DNA of 64,000 bases from Marthasterias glacialis (Eukaryota > Echinodermata > Asteroidea > Forcipulatida > Asteriidae): assembly GCA_911728455.2 (NCBI GenBank), contig OU452231.1, positions 10,474,078 to 10,538,077 of the forward strand, written 5' to 3'. Numbering within the stretch: position 1 is the stretch's first letter; each line of letters begins with the position of its first letter. Below are positions 53,823-64,000 of this stretch, piece after piece. Below the pieces are notes generated by a model. That model was given only the letters and a program-made list of their open reading frames with translations. It made no database searches and had not been told where the DNA came from. Both the position numbers and the translations under genes were made by a program.

Positions 53823-55228
53823 CGATTCAACGTCATAGTGACGAACAGTTACTCTTGAAAAAGTTACAATAACACAGTAGGTTGAAAAATAAATACAGGT
53901 ATAGCGAAACTCTCATTAATAAGACCCTCTCCAAGAGATCAAAATATATGGTGTGTGGGTGGCTTATAAAGGCCACCACACCATCGGATATAAAACATGT
54001 CACGCAGTGCCAAGTGCGCAATTAACCATCAACACAAGTGCATATTTTTATCCCGTTTTCCGGATACGAAAGTTTCCCAGCGACCAATACCTCAGGCATG
54101 CAGCTAATTATTTGAATAATTGTTGAAAGTGCAGTGTCCTTCGACACTCCTACGATTTGAACTAAAAAAAGGCCTTTAGCGTTCAATTATAAACCAGGGA
54201 TGTAGTACTGGATGATGGCGACATTTCCGCATGAATGGGAACTTCAAAAGGCACGATTTTGGGCAGTACAAGGTGATGGTACCTGGGACAGCCTTGGCGT
54301 ATCACCTTGTAAAAATTCTCCACCACACAGGGTGGTCCACAGTGGCTTACAGTTTGTGTTATGCAGATTTGTTCAAAGTTTAATGCATCCTTCAAGAAAA
54401 GCAAACTTTCACATTTAGTCCAATGTTCTCCCCATGATGGCCTAGTTTGAGAATGATTTAGAACAAGTTGGTGTTCACATTGTAGCTGATCAAACGAAAC
54501 AAATAACAGAACTGTAAAATATTTTTGTGTACGCAATACATGTACACGTTCATTTTTACAATAGTGATTTTGTTATAGATAATATTTCTATTTTTGTTGT
54601 TGAGTTTTGTCTCTACACTGACTGAAAGTTTCCTTGGAGAAAAGTTTCTTTAGTTTCCGTGAAGTCAGCAACAGAATAAAGGCTGACCTTCTCGCGTGAA
54701 CGTTTTGTTGCAAGACGATGTTGCTTATTTTTGGCTTTATGGACAAGATAAAATAGACATAGCTGTTGCAAACTGCTTACCAACCAAAATGACCTGTAGT
54801 ATAAATGCAAAGAAAGTATAAATGCAAAAAAAAAAAAGTTTTAAATGGCCTCACGTTTCGACCCAAGCAGAGTCTTTCTCAGAGGCCTCAAAGAAATACT
54901 CTGTAAGGACATTAATTGTTTGTTTGCTTTATATACAAAGTACACTAACAGATGCTCCCCATCCCCCACCCCCCGAAAAATACTTTTTCGGTTTAAACTT
55001 GAAAGCACCCTGTAGTTCATACCTGTACCATTTCTCCAGAGACATATTTGCGTCTGAAATACTGTGTCAAAGTTGAGTACCGGTAGTGTCTTTTGAAGAC
55101 CTCGCAAGTCATTGTTGCTTCTTCAATTATTATAAATGAGCTCCAAATTACATCATTTACGAACTAGCACAAGTTGATCGTTTGGCGTTGCGTTCACTAA
55201 AACATGAGCACTGAATGCATTTGGTGCT

Positions 55229-55292
55229 CACGTTTATCAGCACAGTTTCAGCACGTTCACGAAACTGTGCTGAAACTGTGCCGATAAACGTG
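55229..55292. repeat. Near-perfect 26-bp-stem hairpin
   Basis: Stem 55229-55254 pairs with 55267-55292 with one mismatch in 26, around a 12-nt loop. Each arm holds CACAGTTTCAGCAC or its complement. Nothing similar flanks it. Confidence 0.85.
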
Positions 55293-55299
55293 TTTTATC

Positions 55300-58165
55300 G
55301 AAAACTACAAGAGAACGGGAATCAATTAATTCTTCCAAAAACAATGAATGAAATTTCCCTTTTGAGCGAAACCGTCAGGTGGAAGGGATTTGGTGAAACA
55401 AAGATACCCTCATCCATTTCAGACTGTACGTGGTGTATGCTAGGTAACGTTTTCATTGTTTCAGGAACAAAAAGGAACTTAACTATGTCAGCACTTTAAG
55501 TTACTCCATGGAGGCAGAAACTTTACTGGTTTTATGAAAGAGTCTGCAGGCTATAACTGTGGATAAAAGCACCATTTCGGCTGAGAATTTACCAATTCGT
55601 AAAAAGCCAAAACCACGTCTAAGATCGTGAATGAAAGAACTTACCCTATCCAAACAAAATACTTCGCTGGCTTTTCTTGAGTGCCTGTGTGGATGGTGAA
55701 AACTCAGAATTATGAATGTGTGTTCCAGCTGTTGAGGATCCGCCGATTCCTTGAACCTATGCCACCGACTGGAGTACGGGGAGCGGACTGCTGCCAGACA
55801 CGATCACCTGATGAACCTACCCGTCTTTGTAGCACTTTCTTCCCCGGCGTCGAGCACAACCTCCCGGCCTTGTAAGTCAACCTTTAGCTAACCTACAAAC
55901 ACTGCAAACCGCGAACGCTGGTTTTATTACCTCTGTTTTTTTTTTCTTTCATAAGTTTGGGTACTCTTGAGATTATGCAAAACACGGGTTCGAAAACTCG
56001 ATTTGTGGAGCAAGGGCCAAGCAACCGCAGCGACTGGAGCACTCTAGTAGTGCTTGACTTAACCTGTTACGGGGGTTAGGAATGCCACAGACTGAACCCA
56101 AATCGGAAGAGTTCAATGATTATGTGTATATATTATGTGCGTGTGTGTGAACATGTGTGGTGTTCTGTTATGAAATTTACTCTAACTCAAGGACACTCTG
56201 TTAGTAAAAAAAAAATCTCACAAAAATAGCTGACGGAGCAGGCTACGGTGTTCGTGAAGTGCTAAAATTTGCCACACAGGAATCGTACAGCGACAGCATA
56301 GAGATTTTTCATCACAAGGCCCTAAAATCGGCCACTCAAGGTGAAGGCCAAAGAGGGGGAATAACGAAGAGGTAATCAAAAAGTAGAAGACCATTGATAC
56401 CGAATGATTTCATTGTTATTATATCTTTTCTGAGACAAAGCTTCTATACCGCCCTCCATGGAAACATCGACATAATTTGTTTGCTCGTTCGTTCAAATTG
56501 TGATTTCTTTTCCCCAGTCGGGACGTAATCAAAGATAATTACAAACATTGCAGCATTTTCTTGGTTAAATTGTTTTACCGAAGTCTAATTGCCTCTGTTG
56601 TGCTCTGTCTTCAACATAAGTACGTGAGTGCAGTCTACTAAAATAGTGTGAAAATCATGCGCCCAGGCCTCTTAAATAAAATGCCACAAATTGCTCTGTA
56701 AATCAGAAATAATTCCGTGCGGCCAAAACTCTAGGTAAAATCATCATAATACCGTACTCCATTTCCTCCTGCTTGCAAAAACCACCAGTGTGCTTTTTTC
56801 GATTGACTCAATATTAATTGAAATAGTAAGCCTGTTTTATGAAATTGCACAAGTCCATGCAAACGCTGGGAGGGCTGAGGGCTGATGGGGGCATTCAAAT
56901 GGTCCCTGCCCTCCTCCCCCACTGAAATGCAATGCCCCCTGTGCCCCCCTTCCCCATTAAAAAAACCCTGGCTACGCCGATGGGGAGGGAGCGGAGGGTG
57001 TTCGCCGAAATGATGACATTTTCACAGGTTGGTTGCATTGAAAACTACACACATCACCGGGTGACCTTTAAGGTTTGTGTTGCAGTTTTTGATACAAAAC
57101 AGTCTCAAGCTGTGCCTTGACCTGATTGTTGCAATATTTGGGTAACTCCCCCTGGGCCCTTTCTTAGTCTCAAACACTAGTCGTTTCTGTTGTTTAATAA
57201 TCGTAACATGCTTTCTCTCTGAGTGTTCTGCTGAATGAGCTAAAACAACCCAAAAATTGTTGACGTCTAGATGGCTATCAGAAACACAATCCCCAGTGGT
57301 GGACGATAGGGTAATAATATTATTACAGCAGCTATGACCTGTCAAGTGAGTGATGTTTTACCCAAAACTGTCGTCCGGAAGTCTCTAGAAAACCTGTTTG
57401 CAAATGGGGTATAAGACTGGGCCCAAGCAAAAAAGGTGCAGGAAAAGGGGATTCATTTTGACTAGAAATACTTGTTTGCTCCCTCAAAATATTCTTATGT
57501 GCTCAGAAATTATTATTTTGGTATTTGTCGACAATTTCGTCAACTCGAAATCTTACGTTTGACACATGATGATGGTCATTGTTTATTTTTAACCACCGCT
57601 TCTATATGCTCAAGGGAACGTAAACATTTGGGGAGATTATTGCACCACTGCCATAAAACAATAATTTGTACATGGGGAATGAAGGCTATTTAAGAATCGG
57701 AAATGGTAGAATATGGATCCTTTGTTTTATCATGGAGTTATTGAAGCACCATGAAAAAGGCAGCCTAAGAATTCAGCCGTCCTGCTATTTTCATCACTGT
57801 AAGTAAAATGTATTTAACTTTTATTGAACCATTGAGAATTATCTTAGAATAAACGGAGCTTAGACTCTGCTGGAGAAAAAAATATTGGTGTTTGTAATAA
57901 TCCTGGTCTCAGTTGATGACTTCTCGATATTAGCTCCAAGTGGAAATAGTGTATGTATTTTCTTGAGCTGTTGCCTACCACACTGCATGACGCAAATCAC
58001 ATTTTTACTTTGAGTTTGTCTTCAATTTTGTGACCCCTGCCTGTTCCCCTCTTTGAAAAGGGTTGGATTGAACCCCGTCACTAAATCTGTAACTACCAAA
58101 CTAGTGAGAATTGCAAGGGGGCGGGGGAGGGGCGTGCCAACCTCTCCGGCTTGAGAAACATTCTG
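55300..58165. other. Intergenic, nothing firm
   Basis: No gene. 56870-56985 has the GCCCCC ... CTGGCTACGCCGATG text of a hAT-like end. Otherwise nothing recognised. Confidence 0.4.
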
Positions 58166-58170
58166 GACTC

Positions 58171-58215
58171 ATGAGGGCGCTACACAATCAGAAATCAAAA
58201 TGGCAGCGCCCGTGA
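58171..58215 (+). other. Upstream ORF overlapping the UBLCP1 start
   Basis: ATGAGGGCG at 58171 opens a 14-codon frame (MRALHNQKSKWQRP) that ends at TGA 58213-58215, inside the main coding sequence in another frame. It matters only if transcription starts upstream of 58171, which the sequence cannot show. Confidence 0.35.
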
Positions 58216-58365
58216 GTCCGAATGTGGTGGTGAAATGGAATGGAACAGAATACACGATTTCGGATATTGTTGACACTGATACTGTGCACGACTTGAAATG
58301 TATGATTTCTAAGCAGACGGGAGTACTTCCAGAGAGACAGAAACTCATCGGTTTGAAACTTAAAG
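58200..58365 (+). CDS. UBLCP1: UBLCP1 exon 1 (start codon, UBL domain)
   Basis: ATG in context TCAAAATGGC, a good Kozak match, followed by 55 codons and one base. Donor GTATTC after TTAAAG. A 14-codon upstream frame (58171-58215) overlaps this start. Protein homology starts close to this Met (VVVKWNGTEYT), so the start is well supported. Confidence 0.94.
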
Positions 58366-61300
58366 GTATTCAATGTCGATTGTGCTAACGACCGTTAGAA
58401 GACTGCCTAGGCCCCTAGTGTAGTAGTAGCTAGTACTACTCTAGTACGGGGTAGTATCACTGGAAAGCTTGTTCCCTGAGTAATACAACAAAAGTTAAAT
58501 GAACATCATAGCTATTTTATTCTCAAAGTTACGCCAATTCAAAGTCATTTTTGGGGGGGTATGGTGTCTGTAAATTGGTTTTGAACATTGTAAAGTACAA
58601 TTTTTTCCCTTTTCTCCAGACATTTTTATTCTACTGGAACCTTCATTAAAAAGTAAACATATTTATATGTTTTTTACAATGAAACAATACAAGGTTGCTA
58701 AAAACATGAAGGAAGTCTTCCTCACTGCAGAAGGAAAACCAAGTTGCTATCACTTTTATTATGTAAACAAACATTGCATAACACAGGACTAGGTCTAAAA
58801 AAGGTTCTGTTTCCAGTAAGCCAACAACTCTAATTTTACTGCAGGACTCTAATTTTTTTATTCTTCTCAAAAGGAAAGAAGAAAAAAAGAAAAGGAAAAC
58901 CCATACAAAACAACAACAAAAACCTGAAGTGAATGAACAAAAATAAAAGAAACAAAAGAAACCACAGTCCTTTTCTTTACAATGCCAGACATGGTCCAGG
59001 GAGAATAAATGGCAACCCTTTTGTTGGTGGAATGTGTCTTATCTTAATCCCCTACAACTTGTACTACAGAGCACAAAGGAGCACAAAGGATGTCAAGACT
59101 GTTGTTTTTTTTTTTTTTTTTTTTTAGTCTAGCCTGAAAAGTGTATTTACACTCCTTATTTTGCAGGTGGGCTCAAAATACACACAGAAAATAGAAAGCC
59201 ACACTGCTCAGCCATGCACTATAGTTGAAAAAAAAAAAAAAAAAAAAAAAATCCAACCTACGCGAAACATTTTTTTCTTAAAGGGGGGGGGGGGTGGTAG
59301 CGATGTCACTAGGTAGCGATATGGAGTCTGGACCCCTTCCGCAAGATCGGCTTGCGTTGAAATGCGCTGGCATTTATTCATGTTTTTTGTATTTTATGGT
59401 GTAGATGAGATTCTATAGTTTGCAAAACTACCCCTTCTGGACTTTTCCAGCTTTTTCATTTTGGTTTTAGAACGTGAAAAAGTTCAAACTCAACAATTTT
59501 TTTTTTTAAATTTGAGACAGAATTTGTACTGTAAGATTATTTTTTTTTACCTTTTTCAAGCAACGAACCCATCAAAGTATATATTATTTGAAAGCGTGTT
59601 TTCTTCTGAAGACGTGGGGAAAACCTTTATTTTCTTGAGATCAACCTGAGATTTCTTGAGATTTTAGACAAAAACGAGAAGCCGCCACCGTGCGATAAAA
59701 ATAAAAATGGCTGCGCGCTAGCGATCCAGTTCGCATGAACTGATGAAAGTTTATCGAAGGATTTTTCACTTTTTTGGCACGTAGGTTGCACAATAAACAC
59801 ACTTTTGGAAAACATGTATTGTTACTATAAAAAATGAGATATATCAGAGCCATTCCAGTATTATGTTTCTACTCTTATTCATCGTTGAACACGGCTGACA
59901 TTTTTACGTGTGACAGATACAAAGTGTAAAAAGGGGCGGATCGCTGTCCTTGCTACCCCTAGACTAACTTTGTGTACTGACCCTACCTACCTACACTGGC
60001 AGATCACTGGAGTGTTATTTTTTGTTTTCTTAACCCGTACGTACGCCTTACTAACCCGTAGGTACGCCTTACTAAGGCGTACGTACGACTTATTAAGGCA
60101 TAGGTACGACTTATGAAACCTGTACGTAAGACTTTTGTAACCTGTACGTACGCCTTACTAACACGAACGTATGCCTTAGTAAGTTGTACGTATGCCTTAC
60201 TAAGGCATACGTACATGTTATGTAACCCAGACGTACGCCTTAAAATAATGACGACCCGTATTTACGCCTTTTTTAACCCGTACGTACACATTACTAACCC
60301 GTACGTATGCATTACTAACCCATAGGTATGCCTTACTAATGTGTACGTACGACTTACTAATACATACGTATGACTTACTAAGGTGTACGTACGACTTATG
60401 AAACCCGTATGAACACCTTACTAAGGTGCAGGACGACTTTTGTAACCCGTATGTACACCTTACTAAGGTGAACGTACGACTTACTAAGGCATACAAATGA
60501 CTTACTAAGGTGTACGTACGACTTATGTCACCCGTACGTATGCCTTACTGCGGCATACATATGGGCTAGTAAGGCATACGTACGGGTTACTAATGCGTTT
60601 GTAAGGTGTACATATGGGTTGGTAAGGCGTACGTACGACTTAATTTAAATAAATGGCGGGAACAGTAGACTTTATTTCAATAGTCTGTGATTAGTCTTCT
60701 GTCTGCTTTTGAGCAAAGTATTGGCTACTTTTGGTTTTTGATGGAAAGTTAGTTTAGGCCTGCATTATTTTTGTGCAACTAATGCCAAATTATTAAAAAC
60801 ATGGATGACTTCTAAGTGTTAAAAATTATGAAAGTAAGATGCGTCCATCCATCGATATACTTCATCTTACCCACCCATGCATGATTGTAGATTGTTTTGC
60901 CTGTACGGGCAAGTGTAGGCTGTCACTGAACCTTTCTTATCCAATGATAAGGTCACATGACTGTCATGTAACTCCGACAGAGGGCGCACGAAAGTCGTTA
61001 GATCGGAGAAAGCATGTGCATGTAACTCATCCCTGGAATTTTGATCCGTGGGTTACCTGAGGCATACGTAAAGGTTAGTAAGGCGTACTTATGGATTACA
61101 TGAAGTCGTACGTTTGCCCAGGTAGGGCGTACGTACATGTTTCATAAGTCGTACGTACACCTTAGTAAAGTGTAAATACACTTTAGTTAGGTGTACGTAC
61201 GGGTAAGTAAGGCGTACGTATGGGTTAGGAAGGCATACGAACGAGTTACCTAAGGCGTACGTACGAGTTAGTAAGGCGTACGTGCGGGTTAAGAACAGTA

Positions 61301-62816
61301 AAAATAAAACTCATCATGTCCTATACATGTATATACAGCTTCGTAATCACGAGTCTACTTTATTTTAAGTACTTAGAAAGTGTCACTGACTGTCACAGTG
61401 TGTCAGCAAACGAGAAGTCCAACTTTTTTTTTAACCTCCATGCTTATCAAAAATGTTATGTTGATTTTTGTTGTATTTAGACAACTAATGCAGTACCACT
61501 ACTCCTGAACACGCATGACATGTGTAAACCTGAATCATTACCAGGACCCAACAACACTTGATCTGGCATATGTAGGAAGGATGGGAGTGAAGTCCCATCA
61601 AAACTTGGTACCTGTGTACAAATTTCAAATTTCAAAAACAGAGGGTGACAACAAATTGCTTCGGGAGTGTGCCCTGCATTCTACAGTAACTTATAAATTA
61701 ACTTCCTTTTAAAATTTTATACGTTATACTAATCCCTTAAACTGACATATTGTCACCGTTTTCATGAACAGCTAATTCATTGAAAGATCACACCATATCA
61801 GTATTTTTACACATTTTGGATGGCATGATTCACAATATTTTTCCCAAATTTCAAGACATAAAATGTCTTAATTTCATATTTACACTATTTAGCTCAAACA
61901 GCCAATATTTGATGTACCATTTTTCACATTGAGGTACAATGTACATAGCACTGGCACGGTGCAAAAAACAAGTGCTCTCCCTCTTTCAAGAAAGAGACAA
62001 TTTGTGTCACCTAGATAAGTTTCAGTTTTCATGAACATCCATTTCTGTTTACGCACTGGTTTGTACATGACACGCTGCACACAGACCTCACCCCCGCAGT
62101 TTTCACAAAGAAACAACTGTATTAAACAGTTAATTACTCATTAATTGAACTTACTATGATGAGAATAGCAACAGAATTCCTGGAGTTAAGATCTCCACTT
62201 TCATGGTTGATAAAATGTCAAAGATTAATTGGCAAACAGTCTCCGAAACAAGGATTTCAAAAACAGTTTAACTTCAGTCGCGGTTTTCTAAAAACATGAA
62301 AGTTTGGCTGATGGGGCTCAATTGTCTCTCCGTGAGAATGAAGATATTATGTCTGCTACGCTCAGTCCTGATGCTTCACGGAGGCAGCGGAGGCAATTGC
62401 CTCCGTTGCCCCTGATCATGGCCTTGGTGCCCTAGAAATATTCCAGTAGTAATTTACAATTTCTTCATAGAGGTGCCCTTTATCAAGAAGAAAATGCCTT
62501 GGTGCCCTTGCACTTTCAAGAACAAAGCAATCAGGCCTGCACGCTCACAATTTTGGGAGTCAAATTGCACATCAAAATTACGGTACTGTAAGTGAGTAAA
62601 TGCTGATAAGCTGAACAGTTCAATTTCCCTATTTCCAGGTAAAGTGCCAGCAGATGACACCCTGATATCAGTTCTACAGCTGAAGGCCAAGACCAAGCTG
62701 ATGATGGTCGGGACGAGAGAAGAAACCATTGCTGCTGCCAATGAGAAACCCAAAGACATGGATGAAGTTATCGATGATTTCGATGTGGAAGAAGATGACA
62801 TCCAAACAGAAAATAG
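58200..62816 (+). CDS. UBLCP1: UBLCP1, ubiquitin-like domain-containing CTD phosphatase, 5' part (2 exons, continues past window)
   Basis: Exons 58200-58365 and 62639-62816 encode MAAPVSPNVVVKWNGTEY, TGVLPERQKLIGLKLKGKVP, KAKTKLMMVGTREETI and DEVIDDFDVEEDDIQTENR. This matches the N-terminal ubiquitin-like domain of UBLCP1 (family text GVLPERQKLLGLK, KIMMMGTREE, VVNDFDIEDE). The UBL domain docks on the proteasome subunit Rpn1. The FCP1-like DxDxT phosphatase domain, which dephosphorylates nuclear 26S proteasomes, must lie in exons beyond 64000. Divergent from the LOXL gene about 9 kb away. Confidence 0.95.
58366..60010 (+). other. UBLCP1 intron 1, first part
   Basis: Holds a T run near 59105-59126, an A run near 59228-59250 and a G run near 59285. 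No coding signal. Confidence 0.5.
60014..61312. mobile_element. Foldback-type element built of 20-bp GTACGTAC repeats
   Basis: Left arm about 60030-60640 and right arm about 61050-61300 are tandem 20-bp units (CCGTACGTACGCCTTACTAA type), in predominantly opposite orientation. The outermost ends are inverted copies: left TTCTTAACCCGTACGTACGC, right (reverse complement) TTCTTAACCCGCACGTACGC. The 400-bp centre (60645-61045) is non-repetitive with no long ORF, so the element is non-autonomous. Foldback elements with tandem-repeat arms are known from sea urchin (TU family) and Drosophila (FB). Confidence 0.75.
61313..62385 (+). other. UBLCP1 intron 1, later part
   Basis: Unique-looking AT-rich sequence; no element recognised. 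Confidence 0.4.
62390..62530. repeat. Repeat family Q, copy 3
   Basis: GCCTCCGTTGCCCCTGATCA, TGGCCTTGGTGCCCTAGAAA and ATGCCTTGGTGCCCTTGCAC. It ends about 110 bp before UBLCP1 exon 2. Confidence 0.55.
62639..62816 (+). CDS. UBLCP1: UBLCP1 exon 2 (end of UBL domain, acidic linker)
   Basis: Acceptor CCCTATTTCCAG, donor GTAGGA. Completes Gly, then KVPADDTLISVLQLKAKTKL, MMVGTREETIAAANEKPKDM and DDFDVEEDD. Phase 2 out. The next exon is not in the window. Confidence 0.94.
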
Positions 62817-62849
62817 GTAGGAGACACAAAGGGTGAAAAGAGGCACAGA

Positions 62850-63160
62850 TGATTGGGACATTGTTTCAGTCCCACACTTGCTAACCTTGCCCGAGGCGAT
62901 TGCGAAGAGCACCAGCAGATGAGCTTGCCCTGTCCCCCGCCTTGCAGTCACTTGGGACATTTTTTCAGTCCTACACTTTCTAGCCTCACCCAAGGTGGTT
63001 GAGAACATCACCCAGAGATGAGCTTGCCCTGTCTTGCCCCTGTCAGTCACTTTGGACGTTGTGTCAGTCCTGTACATGCTAGCCTTGCCCAAGGTGGTTG
63101 AGAACATGACCAGCAGATGATCTTGCCCTGTCCCGCACCTCGCAGTCACCTGGGACCCTT
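62850..63160. repeat. 99-bp tandem repeat, three units
   Basis: CACTTGGGACATT-type landmarks at 62855, 62954, 63053 and 63151. Units share CAGATGAGCTTGCCCTGTC and GCCTTGCCCAAGGTGGTTGA. The 33-codon period produces a long minus-strand frame with no conserved protein. Confidence 0.9.
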
Positions 63161-63169
63161 TCGATTTAT

Positions 63170-63520
63170 GAGACCCATTTATGTAGCATCTTGTAAAGGT
63201 TTACAAGGTGATGCGTTGTAATCTGCAGCCAACCCTGCCAGGAACACTGAGGCAAACCCCTTCTCTAAATGATAAGTGCACTGGATTCTTTAACATGCAT
63301 TACACAACACATGGGACCCACGGCTTAGTGTCCCATCAGAAGGACGTAGCCTTTTTGAGATAGTGTACAATAAAGGGGTGCACAGTTTGGTTTGAGTGTA
63401 TACAACCAAATTTACCCAAACCAAATAGCGCCCTCGTAATGTGTCCACCAAATCTCAAAATGGCTTATTATGGTGGAGTGTCTTGCTCAAGGACACAAGT
63501 GTCAAGACTAAGACCCAAGA
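63170..63520 (-). repeat. SINE-A, reverse, with a nested insertion
   Basis: Matches the SINE-A body (TGTAAAGGTTTACAAGGTGA, CCCCTTCTCTAAATGATAAG, TCTTGCTCAAGGACACAAGT). At 63350-63465 an extra block with inverted ends TTTTTGAGAT and ATCTCAAAA interrupts it. The head side is eroded. Confidence 0.7.
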
Positions 63521-64000
63521 ATCACATGACATTGATGCAATGAAGCAGAACGTGAGCAGAGCATAATGATTTGAGTGGTTAACGCAACTATGAATCTTCT
63601 CAGAGCAATCACTGGGTGCATTCGATTTGCTTGCTCAGGTTGACCCAGATCTGACCCCCAGTGTGTTCGAATAGCTTTGATGTCGTTGTCGTGGCTCACC
63701 TGGGTCAGCCCCAAGTAACTTGCTTATGGAGCAGGTTACTGGGGGCTGACCCCGGTGCATGATGTCACGATGAAAAACTTCCTCAATGGCACCCATATTT
63801 TTGTTATTCAGCGCGATGCTTTCGAGAAGTTTGACACACATTTTAACCCTAAAACAGCAACTTTGTGAGCATTTAGTATTTTTTTTATTCGTAGATGTGT
63901 ACTTCTATATTATGCTGGTCTTGTAAAATAATTTAACTTTGCAGTTTCACCATGAGAATAATTATTTCACAATCTTTTTGTGAATCAAAAAGAGTTTCGG

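Noticed and set aside
60004..60496. Tyr-Ala-Leu/Tyr-Val-Arg repeat peptides in several frames
   Set aside because: Translation of the 20-bp GTACGTAC repeats; no gene evidence.
62454..63149. 231-codon minus-strand frame, the longest in the window
   Set aside because: Covers a 99-bp tandem repeat plus the reverse strand of UBLCP1 exon 2; no start context, no conserved text.

Overview
The window is eukaryotic and intron-rich, AT-leaning in introns and crowded with short interspersed repeats. Several repeat families (two tRNA-headed SINEs, many short inverted-repeat elements, and the element carrying TTGGTAATTGTCAAAGACCA) look like those I associate with echinoderm genomes. An asteroid (sea star) is my best guess, by inference only. 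Protein-coding content is small (about 5.9 kb of exon). I reconstructed three conserved metazoan genes exon by exon, checking splice sites and reading phase.

Region 1 (590-26840, + strand): the 3' two thirds of a DOCK1/2/5-type gene (dedicator of cytokinesis, the Rac guanine-nucleotide exchange factor family). 24 consecutive coding exons give 1,059 residues: the end of the helical region, the catalytic DHR-2 domain, and a Ser/Pro-rich tail with two Crk-type SH3 ligand motifs. The SH3 and DHR-1 parts lie upstream of the window. One intron uses a GC donor. Introns hold SINEs, MITEs, a LINE fragment, and duplications that copied pieces of exons.

Region 2 (26841-37300): DOCK 3' flank and intergenic DNA. 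It has a ladder of tRNA T-arm-like motifs, a 108-bp minisatellite, two SINEs and several inverted-repeat elements.

Region 3 (38015-49021, - strand): a lysyl oxidase-like gene of the LOXL2/3/4 type. Eleven exons encode a signal peptide, four SRCR domains and a lysyl oxidase domain with the copper site and both LTQ cofactor residues. A long acidic linker ending in a KAKRK basic site separates SRCR2 from SRCR3. The last short coding exon was not found with confidence. It converges on DOCK and diverges from the third gene.

Region 4 (49022-58170): intergenic, with a CpG-rich CCAAT-bearing patch near 52.1-52.3 kb, microsatellites and a striking 26-bp-stem hairpin at 55.23 kb.

Region 5 (58200-64000, + strand): the first two coding exons of UBLCP1 (ubiquitin-like domain CTD phosphatase, a proteasome phosphatase). 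They are separated by a 4.3-kb intron that contains a 1.3-kb foldback-type element built of 20-bp GTACGTAC repeats. The gene continues past the window.

The three genes show no evidence of functional coupling. They act in actin/Rac signalling, extracellular matrix cross-linking and proteasome regulation respectively. I found no RNA gene, CRISPR array or prokaryotic-type system. The unusual content is in the repeat structures and in exon fragments copied into introns.
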